From positions 26,333-90,332 of the forward strand of contig BDDD01005208.1 of the NCBI GenBank assembly GCA_001972305.1: 64,000 bases of DNA. The letters run 5' to 3'. Source of the stretch: Cephalotus follicularis. Lineage: Eukaryota > Streptophyta > Magnoliopsida > Oxalidales > Cephalotaceae. Positions within the stretch are counted from its first letter, which is position 1. Each line of letters begins with the position of its first letter. The translations under genes and the position numbers were made by a program. This document shows positions 10,969 to 23,025 of the stretch, one piece after another. Below the pieces are notes generated by a model. It did not search any database, was not told the DNA's origin, and saw nothing but the letters and a program-made list of their open reading frames with translations.

Positions 10969-12767
10969 ATGACCGATTGGGTGCGTGGTCCAAACCATCG
11001 CTTAGAAAGAATTAATCAACCAAGACCAATGGCAGACGCACGCCCAATTCAAACTCTTCGCGATAGATTCTACCCCGCTAGGACAACGCAACCATCCAGT
11101 ATCCTGTTGCCTGCACATGACGGGAACAATTTTGAGTTAAAATCACAGTTCATTAGCATGCTCCCGCACTTTCATGGATTATCCAACGAGGATGCATATC
11201 TCTTCCTTCGAGAGTTCGAGGAGGTATGTGCCCTCATGAAACTTCAGCAACTATCTGACAATGATATCAAGTTGCGATTCATCAATTTTTCTCTTAAAGC
11301 TGGAGCTAAGAAGTGGCTCTACAGTCTCCCAACTAATTCCATCTCCACATGGGATCAGTTCACTGTCTCGTTCCTTAAGAAATTCTTTCCACTTCATAAA
11401 ACCAATAAACTTAGGAACGACATTCTCTAGTTTCGTCAAAAACCCAATGAATCATTTTCTAGGTGTATGGAACGTTTTAAGGATCTTCTCGTAGAGTGTC
11501 CTCATCATGGTTTGAACATGTGGCATTTATGCCAAATCATCTATGAAGGGATCGACTACCAGACCAAGCAATTGGTCGAATCTATGTGTCCCGATGGGTT
11601 CACCTCGTACACTGATGAAAACGAGGCATGGAATTTCCTTTTAGATTTAGGTGAGCGAACTAGAGAGTGGGAGTCAGCTCAAGTTTCCAAGAGAGCTTTG
11701 CCAAATAACGGGTACGTTATAGAAGAAGCAGTTGCTAAAGAAGCACAGCTAGAGAGTCTCGTGACTAGACTAGAATCAGTAATTAGGGGTTCCACACAAG
11801 TAAATCAAATCGATCAAAGCACCCCTATGTGTTCTTGGTGCCAGTCCCCAAACCATGTTTTTGAAGAATGCCAAATCTATATTGACAACCAACATGCTCC
11901 TGAGAATGTATCTGCTATGAACCAATACAACCCGTATAGTAACACTTACAATCCGGGTTGGCGAAATCATCCAAACTTCTCATGGAATCAAGGACAAAGC
12001 ATGCGAGGATAATCCAGCTTTTCGGGGCAGCCTTCTAGCGTTGGTGCCCCACCCTCACACTTTTCTGGACAACCTTCGAGCTTCCCTAGCCAGTCTGTAC
12101 CACAGTAGACATTTCAAAGGTTCTCCCAAAATTCGAACACTATTCGACCATCCTTCCCACCACAAAATCAATTCTTAAGTCAACAGACATCAAGTTTGCC
12201 CAACCAAAGGGATGATACAACTACGATTTCGTCGCTAGAAAAGAGCATGGAACTTCTAATGAGCACCATGATGACTAGTCAGCATAGCATGGAAAAACAA
12301 ATTTCACAACTAGCATCCGCTCTGCACGAAAGAGAAAAAGGAAAAATGCCCTCACAACCTGACCCGAATCCTAGGACTTCCTTAAACCATTCCGCTCAAA
12401 TCCAACAACCTGTAAATCTGCAAAACTCAGCTTCCTCCTCTGGTCCATCAAAACAAGTTTTTGCCCTAAGGAGTGGAAATGAATACCATCCAGCAGATCA
12501 AACGGAGAACGTGAGTGAGCAAATGGAGGAATCCTTGGCGCAAGAAAATTTGCAAGAATTATTGATTGACCCATCAGAGCAATCAATATAATTAAATGTG
12601 CAAGATGAATTGAGGAAGGAGAAAGAGGATGAGAAGAAGAAACAACCGGTCGAGGTGCCAAAGCGTTCATTTGACCCACCAGCCCCCTTTCCAAAAAGAT
12701 TGCAAAGCAAGAAAGCCCCAGCAATGGAGAAGATCATCGAAACATTTAAGCAAGTCCAAATCAATAT
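10969..12767 (+). pseudogene. gag of Athila element B
   Basis: A single reading frame runs from ATG at 10969 to the M insertion at 12767 with no frameshift. It is broken by four stops: TAG 11428, TAA 12010, TAG 12106 and TAA 12589. The N-terminal half shows the retrotransposon gag fold (GAKKWLYSLP, TWDQFTVSFLKKFFP), then a CCHC knuckle (CSWCQSPNHVFEEC), and then the Gln/Ser-rich Athila linker with FALRSG and the PFPKRL word before protease. The frame is cut near the FKQVQINI word that in Athila leads toward protease, which is missing. The capsid-forming function is inferred from the family. Confidence 0.88.
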
Positions 12768-12884
12768 TGTTGACGATTTAGTCTCAATCCTAGTTTTGAT
12801 GATAACAAATTTGCATTTAACAAGTTTACTTGATGTGCAAGATATTAGAAAGTTCCACAAAAGGCAAAAATCATCTGCAGGGCA

Positions 12885-13385
12885 AAGACATCGACCTACA
12901 AGCAAAGACATCGACGTCCGTACAAAAGACATCGATCCCTTTCAAGAAGACATCGACGTCTTTAGTGCCAAAAGTTACAGATCAAATTTTATTGAAGACA
13001 TCGATCCCTACAAGCAAAGACATCGACGTCCGTACAAAAGACATCGATACCTATCAGGAAGACATCGTTGTCTTAAGGTGCAAAAGTTACAGGTCAAAAT
13101 TGATTGATCACATCGATCCTTTCTCATGAAGACATCGACGCCTTTCTAGACCTAACTGCAATTCCCGGAAAAGACATCGACCCCTATAGAAGAAGTCGAC
13201 GTGATGCTCATAGCTTCAAATGCCTGGACATATTCCCAGAAATGACATCGACGCCTTTAAAAAGACATCGACGTCTTTTTAAATGGATTGACCCGGGAAA
13301 CATGGAACGGCTAGTAAACGCACTTGCAATGTCTAGCAACTATCAAAGACATCGACGCCTTTCTAAAGACATCGACGTCTTTATG
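12885..13385. repeat. Palindrome array in copia LTR M
   Basis: About fifteen copies of AAAGACATCGACGTCTTT-type words, several reduced to AGACATCGATCCCT or AGACATCGACGCCTTT, are spaced 15-60 bp apart. This copia LTR shares no other similarity with the gypsy LTRs carrying the same words. Confidence 0.85.
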
Positions 13386-13472
13386 TCAGCAGAGACAAAT
13401 TCAAAGTTGCACTAACACATTTTAAAATCAAAAGCTTCCATGAATTATGCAACGGCTACAAATCTTTTCTGC

Positions 13473-13480
13473 TTATAAAA
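13473..13480 (+). promoter_or_regulatory. TATA box of LTR M
   Basis: TTATAAAA followed by GGAAG lies about 85 bp after the last palindrome, again placing the array in U3. Confidence 0.5.
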
Positions 13481-13760
13481 GGAAGACTCAACCCTCAGAA
13501 GAAATAGAACAATTCAGCAAGATTCAACAATAATTACATAACAGCAAGAGAGATATCAAATTCAAGCATTCTAGTGTGTAAAAGCACAAAGTGCTCTATA
13601 GTGTTCTAAAAGGCTTCTAAGCTCTATCTTTTGAGTTTTTCTGAGTGTTTCATATTGTGATCTGTATTAGTCATATCAACCTATTTGAGAGGTTATCTTG
13701 TAAACACTTTCACCAATTACTTGTAAAAGAGGAGAATCCTCTAAGGTCTTGAGGTCAACA

Positions 13761-14558
13761 TCAAAAACCGAAACAAAGAAGGAAGAAATAATTTGTTTCG
13801 AATGCAACAAACCCGGACATTACAAGAGTGAATGTCCAAGATTGAAGAAAGCAAAAGACACAATAAAAAAGAAGAAAGCTATGCTTGCTACATGGTTCGA
13901 TAGTGATGAATCAAGCTCCGAAGAAGAAGAAAACCAAGAAGAAGCACAAATAGCATTGATGGCAATCAACGATAGTGATGAAGATGAAGATGAAAACGAG
14001 GTAAGTGAACTTCTTGATTTACTTGAGAAATTTAGTTTAGAAAATACTTCTCTTAAAAAGACCATTAAAGCACTTAATAGAGAAAATGTTAGTTTAAAAC
14101 ATGAAATAGAATGTCTATCTAATAAGTCCTTAGATGATAAGACTATCTATCTTGAAAAGGAAAATGAGACCCTAAAAGTAGAAATTGATGCCCTTAAGAA
14201 GACTTTTTCAAAATTTTCAAATAGTAGTGAAAAACTTGATAAACTCTTAGGTCTTCAAAGATGTGTTTTTAACAAGGCTGGCCTAGGTTATGATGAGAAG
14301 AAAAATGTTAAGCATTTTCAAAAATATCTTGAAAACAAAAATTGTAAAAAGACCTCATCTAGCATAGCTTGCACCTATTGCAATAAATATGGTCACACTA
14401 CACAAAATTGTTATCACAAAAGAAATGACATGCACAAGAGAAATTTATTGTTGAAAAATAAAGAGTTTAAAGTAAGAACTATATGGGTTCCAAAAGGAAC
14501 ATTTATTACTAACCCCCCCAGACCCAAAGCAACTTGGGTACCAAAGTCTACAACATAA
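13761..14558 (+). pseudogene. gag C-terminal part of copia element M
   Basis: The open frame (13749-14558, about 269 aa) starts within the LTR end, so the apparent start is not the real one; the gag N-terminus and primer-binding site are deleted. It contains a CCHC knuckle (CFECNKPGHYKSEC), an acidic stretch (SDESSSEEEENQEE), a coiled-coil-like Lys/Glu/Leu region, a second CCHC (CTYCNKYGHTTQNC) and a WVPKG-type tail. Two knuckles around a long coiled coil are typical of SIRE gag. The frame itself has no internal stop. Confidence 0.85.
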
Positions 14559-14575
14559 ATTCTCTTGTTTTGTAG

Positions 14576-15541
14576 ATGTCACTAAAGAGAAATCGTTGGT
14601 ACCTCGATAGTGGATGCTCCAAGCACATGACGGGTAATAAACGCCTATTTATGACTTGGAAACCAAAAGACGGAGGAAACGTATCCTTTGGAGACAACAC
14701 AAAAGGACAAATCGTTGGAACTGGCTCCATAGGTAATAAAGATATTACTATTACTAATGTATTGCATGTTAAAGGACTCAAACACAATCACTTGAGCATA
14801 AGTCAATTATGTGACAAGAATTGTAGAGTTATTTTCCAAAATACATCATGTAGAGTTGTAGACAACAACAATAATGCTACTAAGTTTATTGGACAAAAAG
14901 AAGGCAATGTTTATGTTATAAACTTAAATGATCTTCAAAATCAAAATGTAAAATGCCTTGTCTCTTTAAATGAAGATAGGTGGATGTGGCATAGAAGGCT
15001 TGGACATGTTAGAATGAGAACTATTGCTAAAATTTTGAAACATGACCTAGTTAAAGGTCTTCCAAAATTAAGTTTTCAAAAAGATAAATTGTGTAATGCT
15101 TGCCAACAAGGTAAACAAATAAGAGCAAGTTTTAAATCTACCAACATTGTCTCAACTTCTATGCCACTCGAACTACTTCATATGGATCTTTTCGGACCAA
15201 TAAACATAAGAAGCTTAGGAGGTAAATCTTATGCCTATGTTATTGTTGATGACTACACTAGGTACACATGGGTTTATTTTTTGGCATATAAAAGTGAAAC
15301 TTTTACATTCTTTGCAATTTTTTGTAAAATTGTTCAAAAAGAAAAAGGACTTTCTATTTTGAAAATTAGAAATGATCATGGCAAAGAATTTGAAAATAAT
15401 ATTTTTGATAATTATTGCATAGAAAATGGTTTCAAACATGAATTTTCAACCCCTAGGACTCCTCAACAAAATGGAGTTGTTGAAAGGAGAAATAGAACCT
15501 TAGAAGAAATGACAAGAACCATGCTTTGCGAAAATGATTTA
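14576..15541 (+). pseudogene. Protease and integrase of copia element M, truncated
   Basis: The open pol frame lies in a different frame from gag, 17 bp downstream. It shows the protease active site WYLDSGCSKHMTG, the GAG-pre-integrase HHCC zinc finger (WHRRLGH, then CNACQQGK) and the integrase core with catalytic Asp in LLHMDLFGP, Asp in RNDHGKEF and Glu in QQNGVVERRNRTLEE. All three acidic residues are present. The frame ends at LCENDLP, where it is joined to Athila RT sequence; the remaining 30 or so bases of the open frame are Athila in the wrong frame. Copia RT and RNase H are absent. Confidence 0.88.
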
Positions 15542-16660
15542 CCAAACTCTTCCTGTTATCATTTCATCTGATCTTACTCCCAGTCAGGAAGAGGAGGTTA
15601 TAGACCTACTCAAAGAAAATAAAGAGGCAATTGGTTGGACAATGGCTGACATCAAAGGAATTAGCCATTGTATTTGCGAGCATCGCATTAATCTCATAGA
15701 AGCATCCAACCTTCTAGAGAACCTCAGCGAAGAGCAAATCCTTTGATGAAAGAGGCCATACAAAAAGAAATCTTGAAGTGGCTGGACAATGGGATCATTT
15801 ATCCCATTTCGGATAGTCAATGGGTGAGTCCAGTCCACGTTGTTCCAAAGAAATCCGGAGTAACGGTAGTCCAATCCTCCACTGATGATTTACTTCCTAC
15901 AAAAATTCAAACTAGATGGAGGGTGTGCATTGACTATCGAAAGTTGAATACAGCAACCTGGAAGGATCATTTTCCACTTCCGTTTATATATCAAGTGCTA
16001 GATAGGTTAGCTGGTCGTGAGTATTATTTTTTTCTCGATGGGTACTCTGGATACAATCAAATTTCCATCGCTCCACAAGATCAAGAGAAAACCACGTTCA
16101 CATGCCCTTTCAGAACATTTGCTTACCGACGCATGCCGTTTGGCCTTTGCAATGCCCCCGCTACCTTCCAAAGGTACATGATGAGTATTTGCTCTGACAT
16201 GGTGGAAGACTTTCTTGAAGTTTTTATGGATGACTTTTCTATGCATGGATCCTCATTTATTGAATGCCTTCAAACCCTAAAATTAGTACTCGAAAGAAGT
16301 CGAGAGAAGAATTTGGTGCTTAATTGGGAAAAGTGCAATTTTATGGTGAAGAAGGGGGTCGTTCTTGGACATGTACTGTCAAAAGAAGGAATTCAAGTAG
16401 ATAAAGAAAAAATTGAAGTCATCAAGCATTTGCCTCCACCTCGCAATGTGAAAGGTATCCGAGCATTCCTCGGACATGCTGGTTTTTATCGAAGGTTCAT
16501 CAAGGATTTTAGCAAGGTAGCACGCCCCTTGACTTCGCTCCTAGCGAAAGATCAAGATTTTGTTTTCTCTGATGAGTGCCTTGTAGCATTTAACCGCTTA
16601 AACAAGGAGCTCACTTCCGCTCCTATCATTCAGGCACCTCTTTGGACTGAGCCTTTTGAG
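15542..16660 (+). pseudogene. Reverse transcriptase of Athila element B
   Basis: The first part (to about 15740) has LPVIISSDLTPSQEEEVI and AIGWTMADIKGIS, which open the Athila RT. A frameshift near 15740 moves to the frame 15743-16660. Motifs follow in order: WVSPVHVVPKK, RVCIDYRKLN, the first catalytic Asp in FFLDGYSGYNQI, MPFGLCNAPATFQR, and the FMDDFS catalytic box. Then come the thumb motifs VLGHVLSKEGIQV and FLGHAGFYRRFIKDFS. The frame is cut at 16660 by a solo LTR, right before RNase H. Confidence 0.9.
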
Positions 16661-18815
16661 TGATAGAATCGGATATACCGAGTCCGGTGCCAAAATGGAC
16701 TTAGGTGTTAAGGGTGTAGAATAAAAATTTAAATATACAATCATGCAGTGGAAGAACACCCAATAAAACAAAACTAGTCCATTATGGCACGTCCACAGAC
16801 CACATGGATCACCACAACATCAACAGAATTGAATTAGTGTCACCATTGCAAACAATGGTGACACACAAGCATGGCATAAGGAAGAAGGACCAAGAGTTTA
16901 TACCAGTGGGTGTTGGCTCCTTTGTTCTTTACCGCTACAAGCTTGAGTAGAATCCCTTTGATCTTCTCCAAGCCTCAGGAACACCAAGTGATCCAACCAG
17001 TAAAATCAAAGTGCTTGAACTCACTCTCTCACTCACTTAGCTTAGAGAAGGAGTATTGATTATGACCAATGAAGTCAATAATCAATCCACCCTAGATAAG
17101 TCTTTGCTTGGTGTTTATCAGATGAAGGAACACACACTTGCAGAGAAGAATTCGAGGTTAATTACCCAGCAAAAAATGTCTCAACCCTCTTCTTTCATTT
17201 TCTGCAGAAATGCTCTAATACCAGCCTCTAATTCTCTTTCCCAATCTCCCATTCACTTAGGATCATGGCCTTCACTCCCTGGGAGTCCGAAGCCATGAAT
17301 CCCACGTTTCCATAACGTGTAAAAACCAGAGAAACTGGCTAAGGATGTGAGAGAAGTAGTGCCCACGAAGTGAGTTCGTGCACTGGTTGCACGTTCTGCT
17401 CAAAGACGTCGACTCCTTCCAAAAGACGTCGACGCCTATGCAACGTGGCACTAAAGCACATCTATGCTTTCTAAAAGACATCGACGTCTTTATCAGAGAA
17501 AAGCATCGACGTCTTTCTAAAAGACATCGACGCCTTTTGGCCAGTGAAGCATAAAGAGTCTAACTCTTTTAGTGATTTCATGTATCCTTCGAATATTGGT
17601 TAAGTAAGATCAAACATATGTGTTTCCACAAAATGTAAAATCCACGCAACCGATATTCAACACCAAGACTTAATATGTCCAACATATCAAAGATCTAATC
17701 ATTATAAGGCAGGGACCCTTTAAAATCTCGGTTAAAACGAGAGGTGTTCATAAATTACCAAAATACCCCTAGGGTTCGGTTTAGCCATTCTAAATAGTCC
17801 TTGACCATTTAAATGCTCTAGGAATAATATCTAATATTATCCAGATGGAAAAATTAATCTAATTAATTTTCCCACACCTCAATAACCATAGATTTTCTAA
17901 GTCGTCAGTTCGTGTGTACTATAATCCCTTGTCATGCTTGGCCCAGATGGAGGTCTAGGGTAAGGATATGTGTCAACCCTAGATAGTACCTCAATTCCTA
18001 AAATATCTGATCATTACTAGTACCTTTGGTAAACTCTCCGGAAATCTAATTTCCAGTCTACCTCAACCTTGGCCAAGGATTTCATAAGTCCATAGTATAA
18101 TCAGACCATAATAGGGCCGATCACCTTCGCTCAGGTGTGACAATCCCATATTGCGCACTCACTTATATTCGTATAGATTCGATCATACCCAAAGACCACC
18201 CGATTGCCAGCCCTGCGTAAGGACTGGGTAAGGTGGAGATCAAAGCATAACCGTCTCCGTGCAATATAGAGTAGTCGCTCAGGTATAAGGATCAAACGAG
18301 TTAAAGAACTCGCTAAGTGATGATCACTTATACACAACCGCAACAAGTAGGAGTCACTACTGACACGAGAATAGGGACTATCCAAATGGTGTCTCCTACG
18401 CGGGTCCAGTTCATTGTACACGCTCCCAACGCGAACCCCGTATTTGCCCTAGTGTCCAACACAGATGGTAGTGAGAGAATCCATCCCCCGATTCCATGAG
18501 CAGGCAACATACGCGCATGTCTATCCGGTTCACTAATGCCCACAAAGTGAACCTATGACTTGGTACAATTTTGACATAAGGAGTAAGGTAACCAGTCTCA
18601 CAGCCTCCATGCCAGGCATCCAACCTTATGTCGGGGCATCACTAGTATAAGTAGGTAATAAAAAGAACTACTTCAATAATGTTATAAAATACAAGTGATA
18701 TAGCCATAACAAATTTAGCACGCATCATATATACATAAGAATAAGATTGTTCCATACATGGCAAGATATAATATGACAACCCATCTAATGGCTTGTCGGG
18801 TCACTATATCTAACA
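16661..18815. mobile_element. Copia solo LTR in element B
   Basis: A 2155-bp segment begins TGATAGA and ends TCTAACA (terminal inverted repeat with one mismatch) and is flanked by TTGAG at 16656-16660 and 18816-18820. No internal domain remains, so this is a solo LTR left by LTR-LTR recombination. It is homologous in inverse orientation to 37333-38438. The short terminal repeats suggest copia; orientation is unresolved. A palindrome array lies at 17395-17545. Confidence 0.88.
17395..17545. repeat. Palindrome array in copia solo LTR
   Basis: Six or so copies are present, for example AAAGACGTCGACTCCTT, AAAAGACGTCGACGCCT, AAAGACATCGACGTCTTT and AAGACATCGACGCCTTTT. The arms are the same as those in the A, B, C and M arrays. 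Confidence 0.85.
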
Positions 18816-20106
18816 TTGAGATCATGTGCGACGCTTCCGATAGTGCCATTGGAGCTGTTCTCGGTAAAAGAATGAATAAACTACCTCACGTCATCTATTA
18901 TGCAAGTAGGACCCTTTCCGATGCGCAATTGAATTACACGACCACTGAGAAGGAATTTTTAGCTGTGGTATTTGCACTTGAGAAGTTTTGATCGTATCTT
19001 TTAGGCTCACATGTCATCGTGTATACTGATCATGATGCGAGTCGGCATCTCATGAGTAAAAAGGATGCAAAAGCGCGTCTCATCCGTTGGGTTCTGCTCC
19101 TTGAAGAATTTGACGTTGAAATTCGAGACAAGAAAGGAACTGAGAATTTGGTAGCTGACCATCTATCCCAACTTTCCAATGCACCTGAGGTCCATGGTCT
19201 GATTAATGAAAGTTTTCCTGATGAGCAGATTATGCGCGTTGAGAGTGAACCATGGTATACGGACATAGTGAATTATCTTGTTACGGGAAGTGTACCCTCG
19301 GATTGGTCCGCTCAAGTTAGGCATAGGTTCCTCTTGCAAGCAAAACATTTTTATTGTGATGATCCTTATCTTTTCAAAGAATGTCCGGATTTAATTTTGC
19401 GACGATATGTTCCTGATCGTGAGCATCGCTCGGTTCTATCTTTTTGTCATGATCAAGCATGTGGAGGTCATTTCGGCCAGACCAAGACAGCGGCTAAGGT
19501 TTTACAATGTGGTTTTTATTGGCCGACTATTTTTAAAGATGCATTTCAGTACTGTAAGGCTTGTGCCTCGTGTCAAGCTTTGGGTCGTGTGACGAAACGA
19601 AATATGATGCCTTTGACACCGATTTTGACGGTCGAGATCTTTGATGTTTGGGGTATTGATTTTATGGGTCCGTTTCAAAATTTATTTTGGAATTTATACA
19701 TCCTTCTAGCTGTTGATTATGTTTCAAAGTGGATTGAGGTGATTCCTTGTCGAACTAATGACAACTCCGTTGTTGTTAAATTTCTCAAGGAGAATATTTT
19801 TTCTCGTTTTGGCACCCCACGTGCCATTATCAGTGATAAAGGTACTCATTTTTGCAATCGTTCTTTTGAAGCACTTATGATAAGATATGGGATAACTCAC
19901 AAGCTCGCCACACCATATCATCCCCAAACAAGTGGGCAAGTTGAGGTATCTAATCGCCAAATCAAGCAAATTCTCGAAAAAACAGTCAACCCCAATAGAA
20001 AGGATTGGTCCACGCGACTTATGGATGCTTTATGGGCTTATCGAACTGCTTTCAAAACTGACCTTGGTCAATCTCCCTACCGTCTTATGTATGGTAAAGC
20101 TTGTCA
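18816..20106 (+). pseudogene. RNase H and integrase of Athila element B, truncated
   Basis: RNase H resumes with IMCDASDSAIGAVLG and TTTEKEFLAVVFALEKF. A TGA stop at 18989 is followed in frame by [14 protein letters not shown] and LVADHLSQL. The integrase has the HHCC finger ([13 protein letters not shown], then CKACASCQ) and catalytic Asp in WGIDFMGPF, Asp in IISDKGTHF and Glu in [13 protein letters not shown]. It ends at [11 protein letters not shown], where segment C begins at 20107. The integrase C-terminus is missing. Confidence 0.9.
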
Positions 20107-20544
20107 TCTAACCATTTCCCACCAATGAGTGGCCTCACCCCATAGGCGGTACACAGCAAATCTCAACTTTTGATCATCAGTACAGTTCATCCCCTGAAAG
20201 ATCTTCTCCAGGTCCTGCAGCCATCTCTCAGCAACCGTAGCATCCAGTTCCCCCTTGAAGCTGGGCGGATTCAGCCTTATGAATCTCTCAATATCTCCCC
20301 CAAAACCATCCCCTCCCGGGCAGTGGTCGGGACCTCTATGCTGCGGTCGGGCCTGCGCATGGTACTGGCGCATCTCCTCCGCATTGGCCCTGCTAAAGTC
20401 CATTTGTTGTTGAAAGTAGTCTGCGATCCGAACCATCGGATCTCTGTCATCCTGGGGGATATTCATCCCTTGCGGAACATTAGATTCTTCCGGGGCATTA
20501 GCTCCAACGGCTCTAGCCCTAGCACGTGTCCTTCTTCGATCCAT
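20107..20544 (-). pseudogene. gag N-terminal fragment of C (duplicate copy)
   Basis: The start codon is at 20544 (minus strand), followed by an Arg-rich N-terminus (MDRRRTRARARAVG) and the gag fold words GGDIERFIRLNPPSFKG and [10 protein letters not shown]. The frame stops being C sequence at 20107, where it joins Athila integrase. It is identical in the shared part to 27494-27931. Confidence 0.85.
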
Positions 20545-20640
20545 TTTTCCTATAAGAAGATTGACGGTCAGTCACAACTTTTAGGAAAACAATTCATTAA
20601 TTCCCAAGGAAAGTATCCTAGCTAAGCATATTTGGAATAT

Positions 20641-20652
20641 GCTCTGATACCA
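20641..20652 (-). promoter_or_regulatory. Primer-binding site of C, left copy (initiator tRNA-Met)
   Basis: GCTCTGATACCA on the plus strand is TGGTATCAGAGC on the minus strand, a full 12-base match to the initiator tRNA-Met site, 4 bp from the LTR. Confidence 0.85.
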
Positions 20653-22023
20653 CTGTTGTCACACCCCGTTCATAGGAACTGCAACATTAAAGCGGTAAAG
20701 GCAATTAACATAAAATACAGCTCATGAAAAACCATAAAAAAAAAACTTTTCCAAGAGTAACAGTTGCGGAAGCATAACAAGCTCATAAGCTGTAGCACGT
20801 AACGTGCATCCCATACCGCACGCTACCCAAATACCAGTCATAAAGGTTAATCGCCCACGAAACGGAGCGTGAAATGCAGTACAATATAAAATTTCCTTCA
20901 GGAACAGAACCATAATAATGGTACATCCAAAAACCATAATCCACATGGATTTATTACAAAACAAAATGATAAACAAAACAGGAATATAACTAGATCAAGA
21001 ATATAACAACTTGATCTTCGTCCATGCCGATCCAAGTGCTCACTGCATCAATCTGTAAAGCAGGGGGTTAGCCTTTGTCCTCACTCGGCTAAGTCATAAC
21101 AGTAATTCGGGATCAACATAATGCATGTCATGATATGAATGCATAATGATGCAGTGCAGTGGAGACCCAGTTTATACATATATGAAAATATATATACGTA
21201 TAACAGTACAGTAAAATATCAGTGTTTCATATATAAGAAATATATGTATAAAGTAACAGTACAGTAGTAACCCGGCCAGGGATACGTCAACGATCACAGT
21301 AATGTCCGTCAAGGACCAGTAAACAGTACAGTACAGTATGTCCACATAGGACCACAACAACAGTCAGGATGTCCACATAAGACCACAACAGGCAGTATGT
21401 CCACATGGGACCACAACAAAAATATATAGCGCCACCAACTCCTGGCCCCACGCTACACTCCCACTCCGGTCCCCACTTCGGGCAACCGAGCGAGGCAACA
21501 GTACAGTGAGTCACCTAGCCTTGCTCCAGGCCCCTAGGTACAACCCCACCACTAGTCGGCGCTGGCAACCTCCGCCATGCAACTAGTAGCGCAAACACAA
21601 ACACATAGCAATTCACAGAGCAAACAGTGAATTCAACAGTAACAGTGCAGTAAACAGTAATGATCGATTTGATCGACAACAGGCAGTTATTTTCCAAAAT
21701 GTTTCCAGAGTTGACAACATTTGAAAATAGGTATTTTCAGTTGAAAATAGGTATTTTCAGTAGAAAATATCAGTAACAGTTTCAGTAGTGTAAATTGGTT
21801 ATCCGTTCGGTCGAAAATACGTTACTCATTCGATACATATTTTCATACTCAAAATATCCTATTCTGAGTTCATATAGACATTTCTAAATATCAATACTTT
21901 AGAAATCATAAACAATTCACAAACAGTAAGCAATCAGGCAGTAAACAGTGCATATGCAATGCATACATATGCTCAGATGCACCCTAACAGGAATCGAGAT
22001 CGTTTCGTATCGTTAGATGGAGA

Positions 22024-22270
22024 AAATCCCAAACAGTAACAAAGACGTCGACGTCTTTCACAAAGGCGTCGATGTCATTCATGTCAGGCGTCGATGACCA
22101 AGTCTCAGTGTCAGCGCATTCTTCTACAGAAGGCGTCGATGTTCAACTAAAGGCATCGATGTCTTCACATCAAAATCCAGGTAGGTAGCATAGGGCGTCG
22201 ATGTCTTTCCATAGACGTCGATCCCTTTCAATCAGTAACGAGGCAAAACCTAAAAGACGTCGATGTCTTT
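22024..22270. repeat. Palindrome array in LTR C, first cluster
   Basis: Words such as AAAGACGTCGACGTCTTT (perfect 18-bp palindrome near 22042), AAAGGCGTCGATGTC and AAAAGACGTCGATGTCTTT are spaced 20-50 bp apart. Confidence 0.85.
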
Positions 22271-23025
22271 TTCCAACAGTAGTCGTCTTCTACCTCACGA
22301 CTTATCAAACAGTGGCCTTAACATCCCATAGCCATGCATAATAACAAGTTTTCAAGGCAAGAAACCAACATGCAGATATTCAAAACATATCTATCATATC
22401 ATGGCATCAATCCAGTAACAATATCATTCCAAGAATCATGCATTTTATACATCCCAAAATCGTATATCATGCATGGATATTAAACTCGAATTTACAGTAT
22501 GGCTTTCCCCTACCTCTGGCCTCAAGTTAGAAGCCGAAAGTCCACCTCTTTTAGTATCCACGAAGTCACTTGAGTCCCCAGGTACGGCTTGGAAGCTCCC
22601 CGGTCCGTCCTAGCAGTTGGTGTGCAAGCTCCAAGTTCCCTTGCTCAACAATGGTGGCTCTCACACACTCACTGTTTTACTCTCTCTCTTTCTTCTGGTG
22701 TTTTAAAACGAGAGAGATAAGTGGGGAGGGTTATTCTTATGCAGATAGCTTTCCCCCGACATTCTTCTCCTGGCATTTAACAGCCACATGTGTGCTCTCT
22801 CCCATTTTCCTTCTTTCTGCATTTCTTTTGTTTTCTTTAACCTTCTTCCTTGCAGGTTGCATGTGCGGGTGGAAATCCCTTGCATGTTCCATGTGAGGAG
22901 CAAGCATAAGCATTCCTGACAGCCCACCGACATGCTCAACACGTCACAAGGCACTTGAAAGGCGTCTGGTAAAGCCCCCAAGATCCCTTTGCATGTTACT
23001 TCTGCCAGCCAGAAAGCACGACAGA

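Larger units (their letters stand above)
12768..13760 (+). mobile_element. 5' LTR of copia element M
   Basis: The LTR begins TGTTGACGATTTAG and ends GAGGTCAACA, a perfect 7-bp TGTTGAC/GTCAACA inverted repeat. GTTTTGATGATAACAAA near the start is a word common at the start of SIRE-type LTRs. A palindrome array lies at 12885-13385 and a TATA box at 13473-13480. Confidence 0.88.
12768..15541 (+). mobile_element. Element M: truncated SIRE-type Ty1/copia element inside B
   Basis: M has a 5' LTR (12768-13760), the C-terminal half of gag, protease and most of the integrase core, and then breaks off at about 15541. It interrupts B's gag, with flanking bases AATAT before 12768. The B sequence resumes at about 15542 inside the start of RT. 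The simplest history is insertion into B followed by one deletion removing M's 3' half and B's protease region. A second deletion removed M's leader and gag N-terminus. Confidence 0.85.
20107..21547 (-). repeat. Left copy of 1441-bp terminal direct repeat of segment C
   Basis: This covers the first 146 codons of gag (20107-20544), leader, primer-binding site (20641-20652) and the first 891 bp of LTR. It is nearly identical to 27494-28934, whereas the rest of C carries several disabling mutations, so the repeat arose after the element had decayed or is an assembly effect. Confidence 0.92.

Noticed and set aside
12885..13385. Palindrome arrays as CRISPR arrays
   Set aside because: Spacing is irregular, repeats are degenerate, there are no cas genes, and the setting is a plant copia LTR.
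20170..20625. 151-aa plus-strand frame, also at 27557-28012
   Set aside because: It is the shadow of the gag start of segment C, duplicated because of the terminal repeat.
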